A stretch of DNA of 64,000 nt from Mycocentrospora acerina (GCA_022701365.1 JAKUHH010000084.1:372001-436000), one strand, 5' to 3'. Numbered from the stretch's first letter, positions 20,701-32,506 are shown. Notes: generated by a model not told the origin, from the sequence alone. Numbers and translations are program-made.

Positions 20701-21962
20701 GTTCTACACAACGCTGGACGGCCCGTCCAAAGATGGTGTTGGGCCTGCGCCATTGTCTTCAAGTTTGTGTGTGGAGGTATATACACAGTGCAGGCTGCAT
20801 TGATTAGTAGGTATCCTCTCCCAGTTTTGCATCAGGACCCGTGTCACCAGACCTTTGCACCGTAGGCCCCGCGTTGTGCTCCACTACAGTAGTCGTGCTG
20901 AATACTGGTACCACATACATGTGCCATACGGAAGACGTTTATCACCGACCCTGCAGCCACTGGGGTCGCGAGCGCTTCGTTGGAGAGCCATGCTGTCGGG
21001 CGCGAATGGTAAACGGTCGGTCTATGCCGTGTCTCTACACTGAAAAGATTGGTTCGGTCAACAGCAAAGAGCAGTGTGTTGATTGCAGGTTCCGTCAGCC
21101 GCGAGGGCGAGGCGGAGATGGTTGGAGGCCATTTGCACAAGTCAGCGCTGCTGGATGGGCTAGGGTGGAAGAGAAGTTGCAACAAAGGGAATCGAGTCTC
21201 GCCGCTTCTATTGTATGCGAGGATGGTAACGTCTCTCCTCTAAGCTCGTGGAGGCCCTGACTCATGGTGTGACCTAGGGAGAGGTAGATGGTGCCATTGC
21301 TGGGGGAGCTGGTGGATCTCTCGACGGCGGTATTCGCAGTGACTACTGCCTGCAGATGGATACTATTGCATAGATTTGGCCCTACTAATTCGTTCGATAT
21401 GCACATGTCTGGCTTATTCAATACAATTTGTTGGTCGATACTGGCGGAGGGTGAAAGTCATCTTGGACAAGAAGTTTGTAGGCACGGGCCAGTTGAATGT
21501 CAACGGTATTGCGGGCGATGCTGCTCAGGCGGTGCCTGGGACATGTGTTCCAGGCGAGGGAAAAAGGCAAGAATGTTCATTGTACGCGCAATCCAGATTG
21601 AAGAAGTTGAAGTAGAGTGCTGCGTGACTGAGAGGGGTGCGCTCGGGCCAGCGCTTCCTGACCAATGAGGACTCGCCATAAGGTAACAGCAACATGACAG
21701 CTCCTTGCCTTTTGTCGCATCACCAATCTTCTGCCGGCAGAGAGCATGTCATGAGCAGTCAGCAGGCACAGTGCACGGAGCAAACATGTGTCAGCGCACG
21801 TCAAGACAAGATGGCAGTGTGCAGACGCTCAGCAGGAAAGGAACTGGGTCGTGGTTGGGCAGGGGGTTGTGAGAAGACGTGTATTTGACGTTGCAGTTGC
21901 CTATCTAGTTGGAGAGGGAAGAGATGGGAGGAGGGTGACGGAGCGAGTGTAGGATGCACGAC

Positions 21963-21987
21963 ATGGCATGGCATGGCATGGCATGGT
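21963..21987. repeat. ATGGC pentanucleotide repeat
   Basis: Five tandem ATGGC units (last one imperfect) in the gene-free interval. Confidence 0.8.
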
Positions 21988-22081
21988 ATGTCGTGCCACC
22001 TGGTGGTGTAGGAGTGCAGTAAGCAGAGCCAAGGGCGTGGGTATTGGGGGATGCGGGCATGGAAGGATGTGGGCATGGAAT

Positions 22082-22137
22082 GGAAGCATGGAAGCATGGA
22101 AGCATGGAAGCATGGAAGCATAGAAGCATGGAAGCAT
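22082..22137. repeat. 8-bp minisatellite, GGAAGCAT x7
   Basis: Seven contiguous 8-bp copies; only the sixth differs by one base (AGAAGCAT). The flanks hold further partial matches. Confidence 0.9.
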
Positions 22138-22465
22138 ATATGCATGCAAGGGTGTCCAGAAGAGAGCATGGGCTTGGTGACAGCGGACATTTGCCAGTCC
22201 ATGTGGGATCGACACAGGGGCTGTCGACTCGGCGTCTCACCTGCAAGACTACTGTGCCTAACTACCTACATAGTCCTACTAGGTGATGGAAAGGGTGCCT
22301 GTTCTTGCTGCTCGCCCCCTCTTCTTGGTTGCCTTTGCTGCTACCACTGCCACGACCACTCTCGCCCTCGACTATCCTCTGCTTCCTCTGCTTCCTCCCC
22401 GCCCTCTTGTCCCTGGTCCTCCTGCCTTCCTCGTCCCCCCTGATCCTCCTGCCCCCCGCGCCCCC

Positions 22466-22549
22466 ATCCTCTGTCTTGTCCACTGTCGTCGCCGTCCTCT
22501 TTCTTGTCCACGCTCATCGCCATCCTCTCTCTTGTCCACTCTCGCCGCC
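22466..22549. repeat. 28-bp tandem repeat x3
   Basis: Three contiguous 28-bp copies (22466-22493, 22494-22521, 22522-22549) sharing TCCTCT-TCTTGTCCAC-CTC-TCGCC. They lie in a pyrimidine-rich tract about 260-345 nt upstream of the plus-strand ATG at 22811. Confidence 0.85.
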
Positions 22550-22810
22550 AGCCTCTCATCTGCCCCTGCACCACATGACCGGCCTCTGGCGCGCAATGTC
22601 GTGCTGATCACTAGCCATCCCCCCTCTCAGCGCTGCCCGCCGTGTTCCCCTAGCGCGTCGTAGTGCTCATTCTCGCGTCGGGCGGGCTGCAGGGCAACGG
22701 CTAGCTCGCGCCAGGACGTGACGGTCCCCCCCCTGGAATCTTTTGCTCCAGCACTCTCGGTCGACGGGCAAGACGCTCGACGCTCGACGCCGCGTGCTCT
22801 GAGCAACACA

Positions 22811-25800
22811 ATGCATCGCCATACGCGCTCCGACACGGGCGACATGTCGTCGCGCTCCAGCCGGGCGCCCAGCTTCAGCAGCGACCGGCCCTCGGTCTCG
22901 TCGTCGGTCACGTTCCAGATGCCGACTACGGTGCGCCCTCCGCCCGCCTACATTGCCGCCTCGGTCGCCTCGCAGACCGTCACAGACCACCACAACGCCC
23001 GCCTGCGCAATGACGACGACGACGCCGCTGCCGCCAGCGCCCTGCTCGACAATGCCGTCTTCGCCGAGCCCGCCCTGGCGCTGCTCAACGCCTTCCTCGA
23101 CCACCTGCTGTTCGCCTTCCTCGCCACTGCTCGCTCGCCCGCGCTCTCAGCTGTGAGGCCCGCCGTCGCCGACGTGCTCAAGCCGCGCCTGGCCCGCGAC
23201 GCCATCGAGGCTGCCGACGAGGAGCTGCAGGGCCTGCTGACGGGCGACGAGGACGATGACGGCAACGCCAGCGGCAATGGCAACGCCAGCGACTCGCCCG
23301 CTCACCACGCCAGGGTTGCCGACCGCTGGGACGTGGAAAAGGTGTGGAAGCGCACCCGCCTGCGCATCATGGTCTACACCCGCCTGGGCGAGCTCGAGGA
23401 CGACGACGAGGACCGCTACGTCCAGCAGGAGCGCGGCCTCAGCATGGACGACGACGACGATGACGACACGGGCCTCGTCTCGTGGGCCTCGGCCATCTTC
23501 CTCACCTCGGTCATCGAGTACGTGGCCGAGCAGACGCTGAATGTCTCGGGCCAGGCCGCCTTTGCGCGCATGGCCGCCCGCGCGAAGAAGCTCGGACAGC
23601 TGCACCAGCACCAGCACCAGCACCAGCACCAGCTCCAGCTCCACGGCACAGAGACGCTCCACGGCACACAGACACCCGACAGCATACACACACCCGACGG
23701 CATACAGACACCCGACGGCACACCGACGCTCCACGTCGAGCGCCTGGTCATTGAAGAGCCCGACGTGGAGAAGATTGCACTGAATGCCGCCCTGGGCCGT
23801 CTATGGAGGACGTGGAAGAAGCGCGTCCGGTCGCCCACTACGCCGCTGTCCCTAGCCCGTGGCATGCATCTAGAATCCAGCCGCAGCAGCCTGCACCGCC
23901 GGCAAGCCAGCGACGCCACGGCCGACTACTCGCTGCGCCACCAGGCCTCATTCGACTCGGCGCACACGCCCACGGAAACCCAGATTGCCGCCAATATCCC
24001 CCTGCCCATGGGCAACAACGACGTCGCCGAAATCGAGGTGCCTGGGCTGGCGTGCTCGTTCGACAGCGCCGACAGCACCGGCAGCCAGACGCCCGTTGCA
24101 CGTCCCCAGCGGCCCATGAGCGCCATCATGCTTGCCCCCGCCCAGGACTTTCGACGCAAGAACAAGAACGGCCGGCCTTTGTCTATGCCTGGGCCCGAGG
24201 CGTCGCCCTTTGCTGTGTCCGCATTCGCGCCTGCACCTGGGCATGTGCCCACGACAGCAGAGGGGCCAGAAACGCCCTTTGAGACGCCCCTGACGACCAT
24301 GTTCGACCGTGATTCTTACATGGGGGCCAATGAGCCAGACAAAGCACCCCAATCTAGCGTGGGGCGTGACGGGCAGCGCGAGAGCGACTCGGACTCGAAT
24401 GCTGACGCCGATATGGTCGCCTTTGCTGCGTCGACGGGCATGGGCCTTCGCATGAGCACCCTCGACCCCATCCAGACAACGCACTTTCACCATAGTAGCG
24501 AGGGCCTCGACACCACGCCAGGCGGCCACGAGAGCGAACCAGAGATTATGCATTCAAAGAGAATGTCCGTCGAGAAGTTTGTCTCGCCTGGACTGGTGCG
24601 CACCTACTCTACACGAAGCTCCCTTCTGAGGTCACCGCGCGAAACCCCCATGGCAACGCCAAGTGCTTCACAGTACAGCGAAGGCCGAACCTACCTTGAC
24701 GACTCAGACTCTGACCAAGACACTGCTGCTTCTCGGGCCATTGGCGTCGCGCACACGTCCAATGTTCCAGTCCGCAACACACCCACTCCCGACTCATCTG
24801 CTGACAAGGGCAAATACGCTGCCCATGGCGGTTATGTAGAGGTTCAACCCCGTCACTTCTCATCGTCATCAACTTCCGCCCGCAACACTCCTACTCCCGA
24901 CGGGCAGCCACTGTCGTCAACACGTTCGCTCACGCGAAGTCGTCCTAGCCACGAAGACCAGAGCACTTCGACTCCTCCACGCGATCAGGTCCTGACCGAA
25001 CCAAAATCTCGTGTTGCATCGTTGCCTGCACTGCAGGAAGTCGAGAGTCAAACAGGCCAGTCAAACCAGAATGCTGCCTCGGACAGCGCCCAGCGAAGGA
25101 GTCCATCTTTTGGAAATTCCATGCGCAACTCATCTTACCACTCTTTCGAGGCCCCCAAGTCTGTTGCTGAACGGCAGATGCAGCGCAGTTCTGCTGAGAG
25201 CTTTGTACGCTCTGCGGCCTCCTCTTTGCACAAGACACCTTCCCAACGTTCCACCACCCCCCGAGTTGTTTCGTCTGCCTCTACAACACAGAAGCACGGT
25301 AGCTTCTCTGCTACTCATAATAGTCCGGACGCGGAGATTCAACGGTCACTCTCACGCGCTCTCAGTGGACGCATGTCAGCAGAAGATCGAGAGCGCCAAT
25401 TCGACTCCTTGGTAAAGGGAAAGGAAACAGTAAAGTACACAATAACACCAGCGAATATGCGTGATCCTGTACGTGAGCCATCTAATTTACATGTTCATTA
25501 CTAACATTGTCCAGGAATCGCCTGTCGTGCAGAAAATGGAGCCTGACATGCCCAGTAATTCGTCTATTGCCGACTCTCAGACCAGCACCCCCAGAAATAG
25601 CACATTTGGCACAGGGGGATTGCCGATGCGGACTGCGTCTCGAAACAAAGGACCGACGGCCTCTAATCACAAGCCTTCGCCAAGCAGGAAAGTTGTTATC
25701 CGGCCACTTGCGAGGGAGCCACGAATTGAGTCTGAATCCATGCGTGACTTTGCTGATTTCATACGTTCGACTGGACCCTCACCTGGGCAAGAAAAGGACG

Positions 25801-26795
25801 TGCAGCCATTCGTTAACATTAGTGGAAACGGTTCAAAGTCGGCTGGTACCTCATCAACCTTAATCACACGCAACGCATCGACTAGGCAGTCGAACCGCAA
25901 TGCAGATGCACCATCGCCGAGAATGCGGGTCAACATGGAGCCACGTAGTCCGGCAGGTCTCAGCAACGGAAACAACGATTTGATTGATTTCATCCGTCAA
26001 GGGCCGCCTGACGATGAACACCCCAGAATCAATCGATCCATTGCGCCATTCCGGACCACGGTTGACTCGGATCAATTTGATAGCATGCTAGGCACCCATG
26101 GCAATGTCGAAGCCGCATACACTTCCAAAGCCTCTACTCTCAATTCCAAGCATTCCACGCAAACCGTCAATTCTCGGACTGGCCTTCTTCCGACACCAAA
26201 TGTTGTGCAGCCAGCTTACTCCAATACCCCTCAAATGTTGACTGGTAGCATGTCATCCAGCTCCGAACCTCACATCACAAAGACCCGCCGACGCGTCAAA
26301 GATCCTTATGCAATCGACATGTCTGACGAAGACGACGACGAAGAAATCGAAGACCGGCTAACCGCACTCCCACACTCCAACCAGCCCACGCAAGAGAGCC
26401 TGATGGACTTTCTCAACGATATGGACCCTCCTTCCACCAGCAAACCACAGCCATTTATGCTCAGCGAGCAAACCATAGCCGCTGCCAAAGCTCGGGCGGC
26501 CAGCTCATCAAACTCGTCACTCTCCTCCTCCGCGACTGCGATCCGGAATGGTGCTCCCGCTGCATCCACTGCCCCCGAGGCAAACCGCGCGCACCAGTCT
26601 CGCCCACAGGCTCGCGCCCCTGTGATTGTGGACACACGCATAAGGAACACCGCGACGAGCGATCTTGCTGATTTTCTGAGGAATTCCGGACCACCTGAGA
26701 TGCCCGCCGCATCGGCTAGGAAGGAGGCTCCAGTGGAACAAGAGAAGAAGCGAAGATTCTGGAGGAGCAAGAAAACATATCCTGATATGCCGTAA
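22811..26795 (+). CDS. Large low-complexity protein with repeated DF..GPP motif
   Basis: Two exons (22811-25468, 25515-26795; intron 46 nt with GTACGT, TTACTAAC, CAG) give 1,312 residues. 22811 is the first ATG of the open frame. Residues about 70-240 form the only ordered-looking part: helical segments (LLNAFLDHLLFAFLATARS, VLKPRLARDAIEAADEELQ, VWKRTRLRIMVYTRLGELE, AIFLTSVIEYVAEQTL) separated by Asp-rich loops; the spacing is faintly like a histone-type fold. The remainder is Ser/Pro/Thr-rich and likely disordered, with a His/Gln run and TPDG repeats at about 265-300. The second exon has four copies of a DF(I/L)R..GPP motif and a basic tail (KKRRFWRSKK). Function unknown; I expect a conserved Pezizomycotina family. 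Confidence 0.82.
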
Positions 26796-27576
26796 TCTGA
26801 CGCTTTCTACGCGTTGTTCTTGTACGGCTTGTTATTTGTAGTGGCAGCTCTGTGCATTTGGATTTACGGCTCATTTGTCTTGGATCCACGGCCAGGGGCT
26901 CAATTTTCTTCTTCTTGCATTGCTTTCCATTGTTCTTGTCGTTTTTCGTGTCGGTGTCTCGCCTTGCAGCAGTCACACAACTTGTATTGTATTTGCGTGG
27001 GTGGAAGCACTTTATCCTTTTTTTTTTGGCTGAGAGAACGCACCAACCCGATTGTATTTTCTCATACCCACTTTTTGAATGTTTGTTTGTTGTTTCTCTT
27101 CTGCGCTGACGATGTCTGGGATTTTCCTCTAATGGTTGTGAACTGTATTTACGGTTACGGATGTAGGTGGTGCCCGTGTGGAGAGAATTCCTAATATGAA
27201 GCATGAATCAACGCGCGTGATATTACATTTGACTTTAGCAATCCTCAGAGTGTCAGTGCATGCACATAATTTACCAAGTGAATGAATTTATGAAAGGCAC
27301 AGTTTCATCCATGTAAAATGGTCGGAAACGGAACAACATTTTCCGACTCCGGCTGGTGAAGGAAACGGCCGGATAGTTCCTCCAGTACCTTGGCGTATAC
27401 GCGCACGCGGCAGATACTACCCAGGTCGTGATGACCCCGTCAGCACCATCCCCACATCTCCAGTTTGTATATATAGTTGCACTTTCAACAGTCGTGATTG
27501 CCACCGCGTTCAATTGCAGCCCTGTCTCTCGTCAACTTCCCCCTCCCCTTTTGATCACCTAACTCGCTCGCCAATC
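26796..27576. promoter_or_regulatory. Intergenic region with promoter of the flavoprotein gene
   Basis: The left part is the T-rich 3' flank of the large gene. A TATA-like TGTATATATAG at about 27466-27476 lies about 100 nt before the ATG at 27577. No gene recognised. Confidence 0.5.
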
Positions 27577-29135
27577 ATGTCTCCATCAAGATACACATAC
27601 AACCACTCCAAAACCAGCATAACGGATCTCATAGCAGCTCTCAAACCCCATAACATTGAGTACTCTGTTGACCCCGAGGTCTTGGACTCCAAAGCAAATA
27701 CCCCACATTCTCCCGTCCAGCCCCACGAAACTCCTGCGGCGGTTTTCTTTCCGTTGACTACACAACACGTGTCTGCAATTCTTAAAGAGTGCAATGAGCG
27801 TCGGATAGCGGTGACTACATTTTCGAGCGGGACGAGCTTTGGAGGTGCGTTGACGGCGACGAGGGGGGGTGTTTGTGTGAGTTTTGAGAGGATGAATGGG
27901 ATTGTGAGGCTGAATGAGGATGATATGGATGTTGTGGTGCAGCCGGGCTTGGGGTGGGTGGAATTGAATGAAGAGTTGAAGGCGAAGGGGTTGTTTTTTC
28001 CAGTGGATCCTGCGCCGGGAGCGAGTGTAGGGGGAATGGTGAGTGAGAAGGGAGTTTTCTTTTGTGTGTGCGTGGGTTTGAGAAGATGGGACAGCAATAC
28101 TAATGGATACACCAACCCCCCCAGATCGCAATGTCCTGCTCAGGCACAAACGCCTACCGCTACGGCACAATGAAAGAATGGGTCATTTCCCTCACTGCTG
28201 TCCTTGCAAACGGCTCAATCATCAAAACACACAACCGTCCGCGAAAATCCTCCGCAGGATACGACCTCACGCACCTCGTCATCGGCTCAGAAGGCACCCT
28301 TGCTCTCGTCACCGAAGCCGTGCTACGACTCACCATTCTCCCCCAAAACCTCCACGTCGGCCTCGCCACTTTCGCCACCTTCCAACAAGGCGTCAACGTC
28401 GTCGTCGCCCTCCAAAAATCCGGCCACCAGCTCGAAGCCCTCGAACTCGCCGACGGCCCCCAAATGCACTGCGTCAACCACTCCAAACTCGCCGCCCAAA
28501 CCTTCGCCGAAAAACCAACCCTCTTCCTAAAATTTGCAGGCCCCTCTCTCTCCCTCCTAACCGACCAAATCACAGCCGTCAAACTCCTCTGCGAAGCCCA
28601 AAACGCCCTCTCCTACGAAACAACCGCCTCCCCGCACCGCATCGACGTCCTCTGGGGCGCACGCAAATGCATCGGCCGCGCGCTCCTCACCATGAAGAAA
28701 ACCCCCTCAGACCTCTTCCTCCACTCCGACTGCGCGGTCCCGATATCCAACCTCGCCGCCCTCGTGGAAGGCACACACGCCCTTATTGCCGCGTCGCCGT
28801 CTCCTAACCGCAGGAATTGGTTTTGCGCAAACGTCGGGCATGTCGGCGACGGGAATGTGCACTCGAGTATTGTTTGTCCCAGGGAGGATAAGGAGGCTGC
28901 GGAGGAGGTGTTGCGGCGGGTGGCGAGGCTGGCGTTGAGGCTTGAGGGGACGGTGACGGGGGAGCATGGCGTGGGGTTGAAGCAGAGGGATGCGTTGGTG
29001 GAGGAGGTGGGGGTGCAGGGCGTGGAGGCGATGAGGAGGGTCAAGAGGGGGTTGGATGAGAGGGGGATTCTGAATCCGGAAAAGGTGTTTAGGTTGGAGG
29101 AGAGCGGTGGGAATGCGGACAAGGCAAGGTTGTAA
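27577..29135 (+). CDS. FAD-linked D-lactate/2-hydroxyacid dehydrogenase-like oxidase
   Basis: Two exons (27577-28038, 28125-29135; intron 86 nt) give 490 residues. The N-terminal half is a PCMH-type FAD-binding domain (AVFFPLTTQHVSAILKECN; TTFSSGTSFGGAL; the join gives GGMIAMSCSGTNAYRYGTM; SSAGYDLTHLVIGSEGTLAL). The C-terminal half is the FAD-oxidase C domain with GHVGDGNVHS and VTGEHGVGLKQR, ending with GILNPEKVF. This matches DLD/D-2-hydroxyglutarate dehydrogenase relatives that oxidise D-2-hydroxy acids. No mitochondrial presequence is visible; the last residues, ARL, fit the peroxisomal PTS1 consensus. The first ATG of the frame is used. The substrate cannot be settled by sequence. Confidence 0.92.
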
Positions 29136-29311
29136 TGTATTGTAATATATAACGTAAAGCATTCGGTTTGGGGCAAAGCTTATAAAAAGCGTAGTGGTTA
29201 AATAGGCATGTTTATTTCCTCCTGTACATTTCGAAACGAAAAAAAAATAATCTGCATTATTCTAGCTTCATCTGAAAACAGATCATAACAATTAAATTCA
29301 ATCAAAAAGAA

Positions 29312-31095
29312 TTACAACTTGCCCTCGCCCACCCGACCAAACGCCCCGCTCCCCCTCAACGCCTCCCACACCTCCAACCCCTCATCAAGTCTCTCGTCCT
29401 CCTCAAAAACCACACTCCCATCCCCCTTGAGCGTCCTAACCCGCCTCTCCCCCTCAACCCCCCACACCCTGGCATCGCCCTTTAAAAATGCCTCCAACGG
29501 CGCATGAACCGCCGTACTTACAACTCCCGTCTCGCCCTCGCCCAACACCTCTCCATTCCCCCAGAACCAAATCGCCATGTCTGCCCCGTGCGTCGCCCCC
29601 CAACTCACCGGCAACACCTTATCCACACACCTCGCCCGCCACTCGATCCGATACCTGTGCACCAACGCCCCCGCGCCGTGGCCCACCAGGCCCCTCACCA
29701 TCCCCCGCTGCAGCGCATGGATCTGCACGTCCGCGCAGATGTGGCCAAACGCCGCCTGCCAGGAAGGGAATTTCGCAGGGAGTTTTCCGCCGGGGAGGTA
29801 CTTTGCCATTAGAGCGAGGCATGCTGGGCGGGGGTAGTCTGCTTCGAGGCGGCGCAGCAGGTTGTCGTAGCCTGGGGGTGGCGGCCGCCATAGCCCGTAT
29901 ACGTGGTGCTCGTCGCTGCATTCGCCGATGAGGAGGTGCGTGTTGCGGGAGAGCATGCGTGTTGCGAAGATGCCGTTTGAGAGTTCGGCGAGGAGGTGGG
30001 GCCGCACAAAGGAGGAGTCGGTTACGGGGCGGAATTGGTGGTATTTCATTTTTAGGGTTGCGGCGATGAGGGTTGGGGTGTTGATGGCGCGGAGTTTGGC
30101 GAGTTTCTCGGTGGGGGAGAGGGAGGAGGGGATCTTTAGGTTCGAGAGGAGTTCGGTGAATTGGTCTTGGGCTTCTTGGAAGCTTTTGGGCTGCATGCCG
30201 GGCCCGTTGGAGAGCATTAGCGCTCTTTTTATAATGGCTTTTGAGTCTGGGACGTCGAGGTCGTAGGCTAGTTGGTGGAATACCGAGTACGAGCCTGCTG
30301 AGTAGCCGCCGAGGGTGATGTTGGAGGCGTTGCCGCCGAAATAGCTGATGTTTTCCCAGGTCCATTGGAGTGCCATGCGTTGGTCCCAGAAGCCTACGTT
30401 TGTGGCAATGTCGTTACATGCGCTAGAGAGCTCGGAGGAGGCGAGGAAACCAAGAGGACCAAGTCGGTAGGCGGGTGCTACAACTATGAATCTGCATGGT
30501 GAGTCGCTGAGTAGGGCGCGTAGATCGATTTCGTTCGGGCTGCCGAATTGGAGGAATCCTCCGTCTGTGATGGGTCAGAATGTGTGAGTACTTTTTTACC
30601 AAGTTTGGACCAAGGATCTTTTGTCCTTCGGTTCAACATTCGCTGGACCGGGAATTAGAGTGTCAGAGAAGAATTAAACTCACGTATCCATACTAGCACT
30701 GGCCAGCCTGTTAAAATATCAGCTTAGCTACAAAAAACATTATAGCACAGATATCTACCTCCAACTGGTGGATTCCCTATCGGAATCCAGACATTGCTCT
30801 GCAAGCAATCCTCATCCCATTTACTCTCATCAGCATCCTGGCCTATAGACCCCGGCTGCGGGCAAAAGCCACATCCTCCCGTAAACACGCCTGGATTCAC
30901 CTTCGTTCCATAGCGGTAGCACGTTGGCAAAGCCCTTGGTTTCTGGAAGCGAAATGGCCCAACAGGTGGAAGTGCATACGGAATCCCACCGAAAAAGTGG
31001 CACAGCGGTCGCGACTCTGGGCCGAGGTATGTGAGACCTGAGATGACACCACGGAACTGTATGTCAATAGTGTAGGGTTGAGATGGCTTTGACAT
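29312..31095 (-). CDS. Carboxylesterase/lipase family (type B) alpha/beta hydrolase
   Basis: Three exons (31095-30759, 30707-30684, 30564-29312) give 537 residues; the middle exon is only 24 nt. The joined protein has FFGGIPYALPPVGPFRF near the start, EDCLQSNVWIP, the oxyanion loop HGGFLQFG (from residue 121), APAYRLGPLGFLAS, and the nucleophile elbow GGYSAGS with Ser209. A GEC acid region and WGATHGADMAIWFWG with the likely catalytic His follow. There is no signal peptide, so it is intracellular. It hydrolyses carboxylic esters; the substrate is unknown. Convergent with the flavoprotein gene, 176 bp apart. The C-terminus GKL is close to, but not, a canonical peroxisomal signal. Confidence 0.92.
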
Positions 31096-32506
31096 TGTGG
31101 AATTATGATTGATGATTGCGAAGAAGGCGGATGCGACGGACGGATATTGAAGGGCTCGGAGTTAAAAGAAGGTGCGAACCGCGGTACAATGATTGGATGA
31201 CTCGAAATGTTTATTCCGATGCTGCGAACTAACCTCGTCTTTCCGTGAAGAACATTGTGCTAATTCACTACGCTCTACCAAGCCAAATTTGTATTTTTTT
31301 GGTGTATTGGACTTGTTTAAATGTTCCATAGCCAGGGGCGCGTATATGTTTGAGGCGTGCACCTCTGTTCGTAGGAATAATTCTGGGATTGTAGGTGATT
31401 CTATTTACACTTTATTTTAAGAAAGAAATAATTAAATGAAGTCTGGTAATATCAGTATTTTTTTTGATGCGTTACTGACTCTTGGGAGTGAGAGATGCGC
31501 AATGCGAAAACACGTCTTTACGCATCTAGCAAGAACGCTATGGTCGGCCAATAAGGATGTATTCGCCCATTTCGACTCTGCGAACTTTGGGAAGACTACA
31601 AGATGTATTCTATACACAACGCGAATTGTTTAAAAATAAGGTAGCGATGACAGTCGATGCGCGAAGATTGACAAAACGTAGATGTAAGCCAGCCGTTATC
31701 CAGCTATGCTTAATCAAGTAATTTTTGAAAGCCTCCCATATATCACATGTGAGAGAAAGGGCGATTGAAGACAGCTTTATAACTGGCCCTCATCACTGAT
31801 GTGTAAGCTAGTCAGCATGTAGATTCTGTTTCAGCTTGATAACCACGTTCAGTTCTCGCACTCGAATGCGTCGTGGGTTAGCGATTTTCAACTGCAGCCA
31901 TCATCCAAGTCTCACTAAGCCTCGAACCTACACCTACGTAAGCTGACGATGTTGCGCATCGCCCACTGTTACTTGTTCGGCAAAGATTGTCTTTCAACCC
32001 GATTGACGTTTTGTTGCTGTCACAAGTAGGATTTATGTGTTTACGTCATCAATTTACTGTCGCCTGCGGCCAATGGTTTACCGCGGAGAGGATTTTCAGC
32101 GCGCCGAGGTCAGAAAGACATCATTTTGTTGTCAAGCACCGATAAGCTCGAAATGATACGCTATTGCCACGTTGGTACCGGCAAAGCTAGTGCTCCATCG
32201 GCCGCCGCTAAACCCTAGCTCTTACTTCTTTCTATGTGTCAGGCGTGTTGCAGGACTAGAAATTCACACAATGACACAGCGCGCGGGCACATTCGGGTTG
32301 CATTATCTGGCGGATCTTCGTGCGAGAGTGGAGTCGTGGGTAAATGTGTAGAGTATAAACCCAATTTATGCCCCTGGGGAAATTTCTCCAGAAACAGCCA
32401 TTGTGAATAAAAAATAGTCGCAACATACCTAAAACAAAACTACAACGTTAATTCGTCTCTCTAAACACATACTCTGTCTATTAGCAACAACTTCCAACTC
32501 TTCATA
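31096..32506. other. Gene-poor AT-rich interval
   Basis: It includes the promoters of the esterase (minus) and the DUF3602 gene (plus). TATAAA-like GTATAAAC at about 32352-32359 lies about 150 nt before the ATG at 32507. Overlapping open frames at about 31162-31633 on both strands are short and unrecognised. No repeat or transposon fragment was identified. Confidence 0.5.

Larger units (their letters stand above)
17405..22810. other. Long gene-free interval (5.4 kb)
   Basis: No convincing gene on either strand between the start of glutamine synthetase and the start of the 1,312-residue protein, which diverge. All open frames are short, lack ATG-anchored conserved content and mostly overlap one another on opposite strands. 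The right third holds tandem repeats (21963-21987, 22082-22137, 22466-22549) and a long pyrimidine-rich stretch (about 22300-22640) ahead of the plus-strand gene, probably promoter and leader. A lost gene, long regulatory region or non-coding RNA cannot be excluded. Confidence 0.55.

Noticed and set aside
22082..22137. Possible CRISPR-like array
   Set aside because: The copies are contiguous 8-mers without spacers, in a eukaryotic genome; an ordinary minisatellite.
22286..22663. Frame starting MERVPVLAARPLFLVAFAATT, looking like a signal peptide
   Set aside because: The rest is Pro/Leu/Ser low complexity from a pyrimidine-rich tract that includes the 28-bp tandem repeat; most likely the leader or promoter of the next gene.
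22718..22810. Upstream extension of the 1,312-residue protein to 22718
   Set aside because: The codon at 22718 is GTG; the first ATG in frame is at 22811.
28103..28807. 234-codon Arg/Pro-rich frame over the flavoprotein gene
   Set aside because: A +1 shadow of the GC-rich second exon; extreme composition with no domain.
31162..31633. Mirrored short frames on both strands, considered as an inverted-repeat element
   Set aside because: The frames overlap because the AT-rich sequence lacks stops on both strands; I could not find matching inverted arms.
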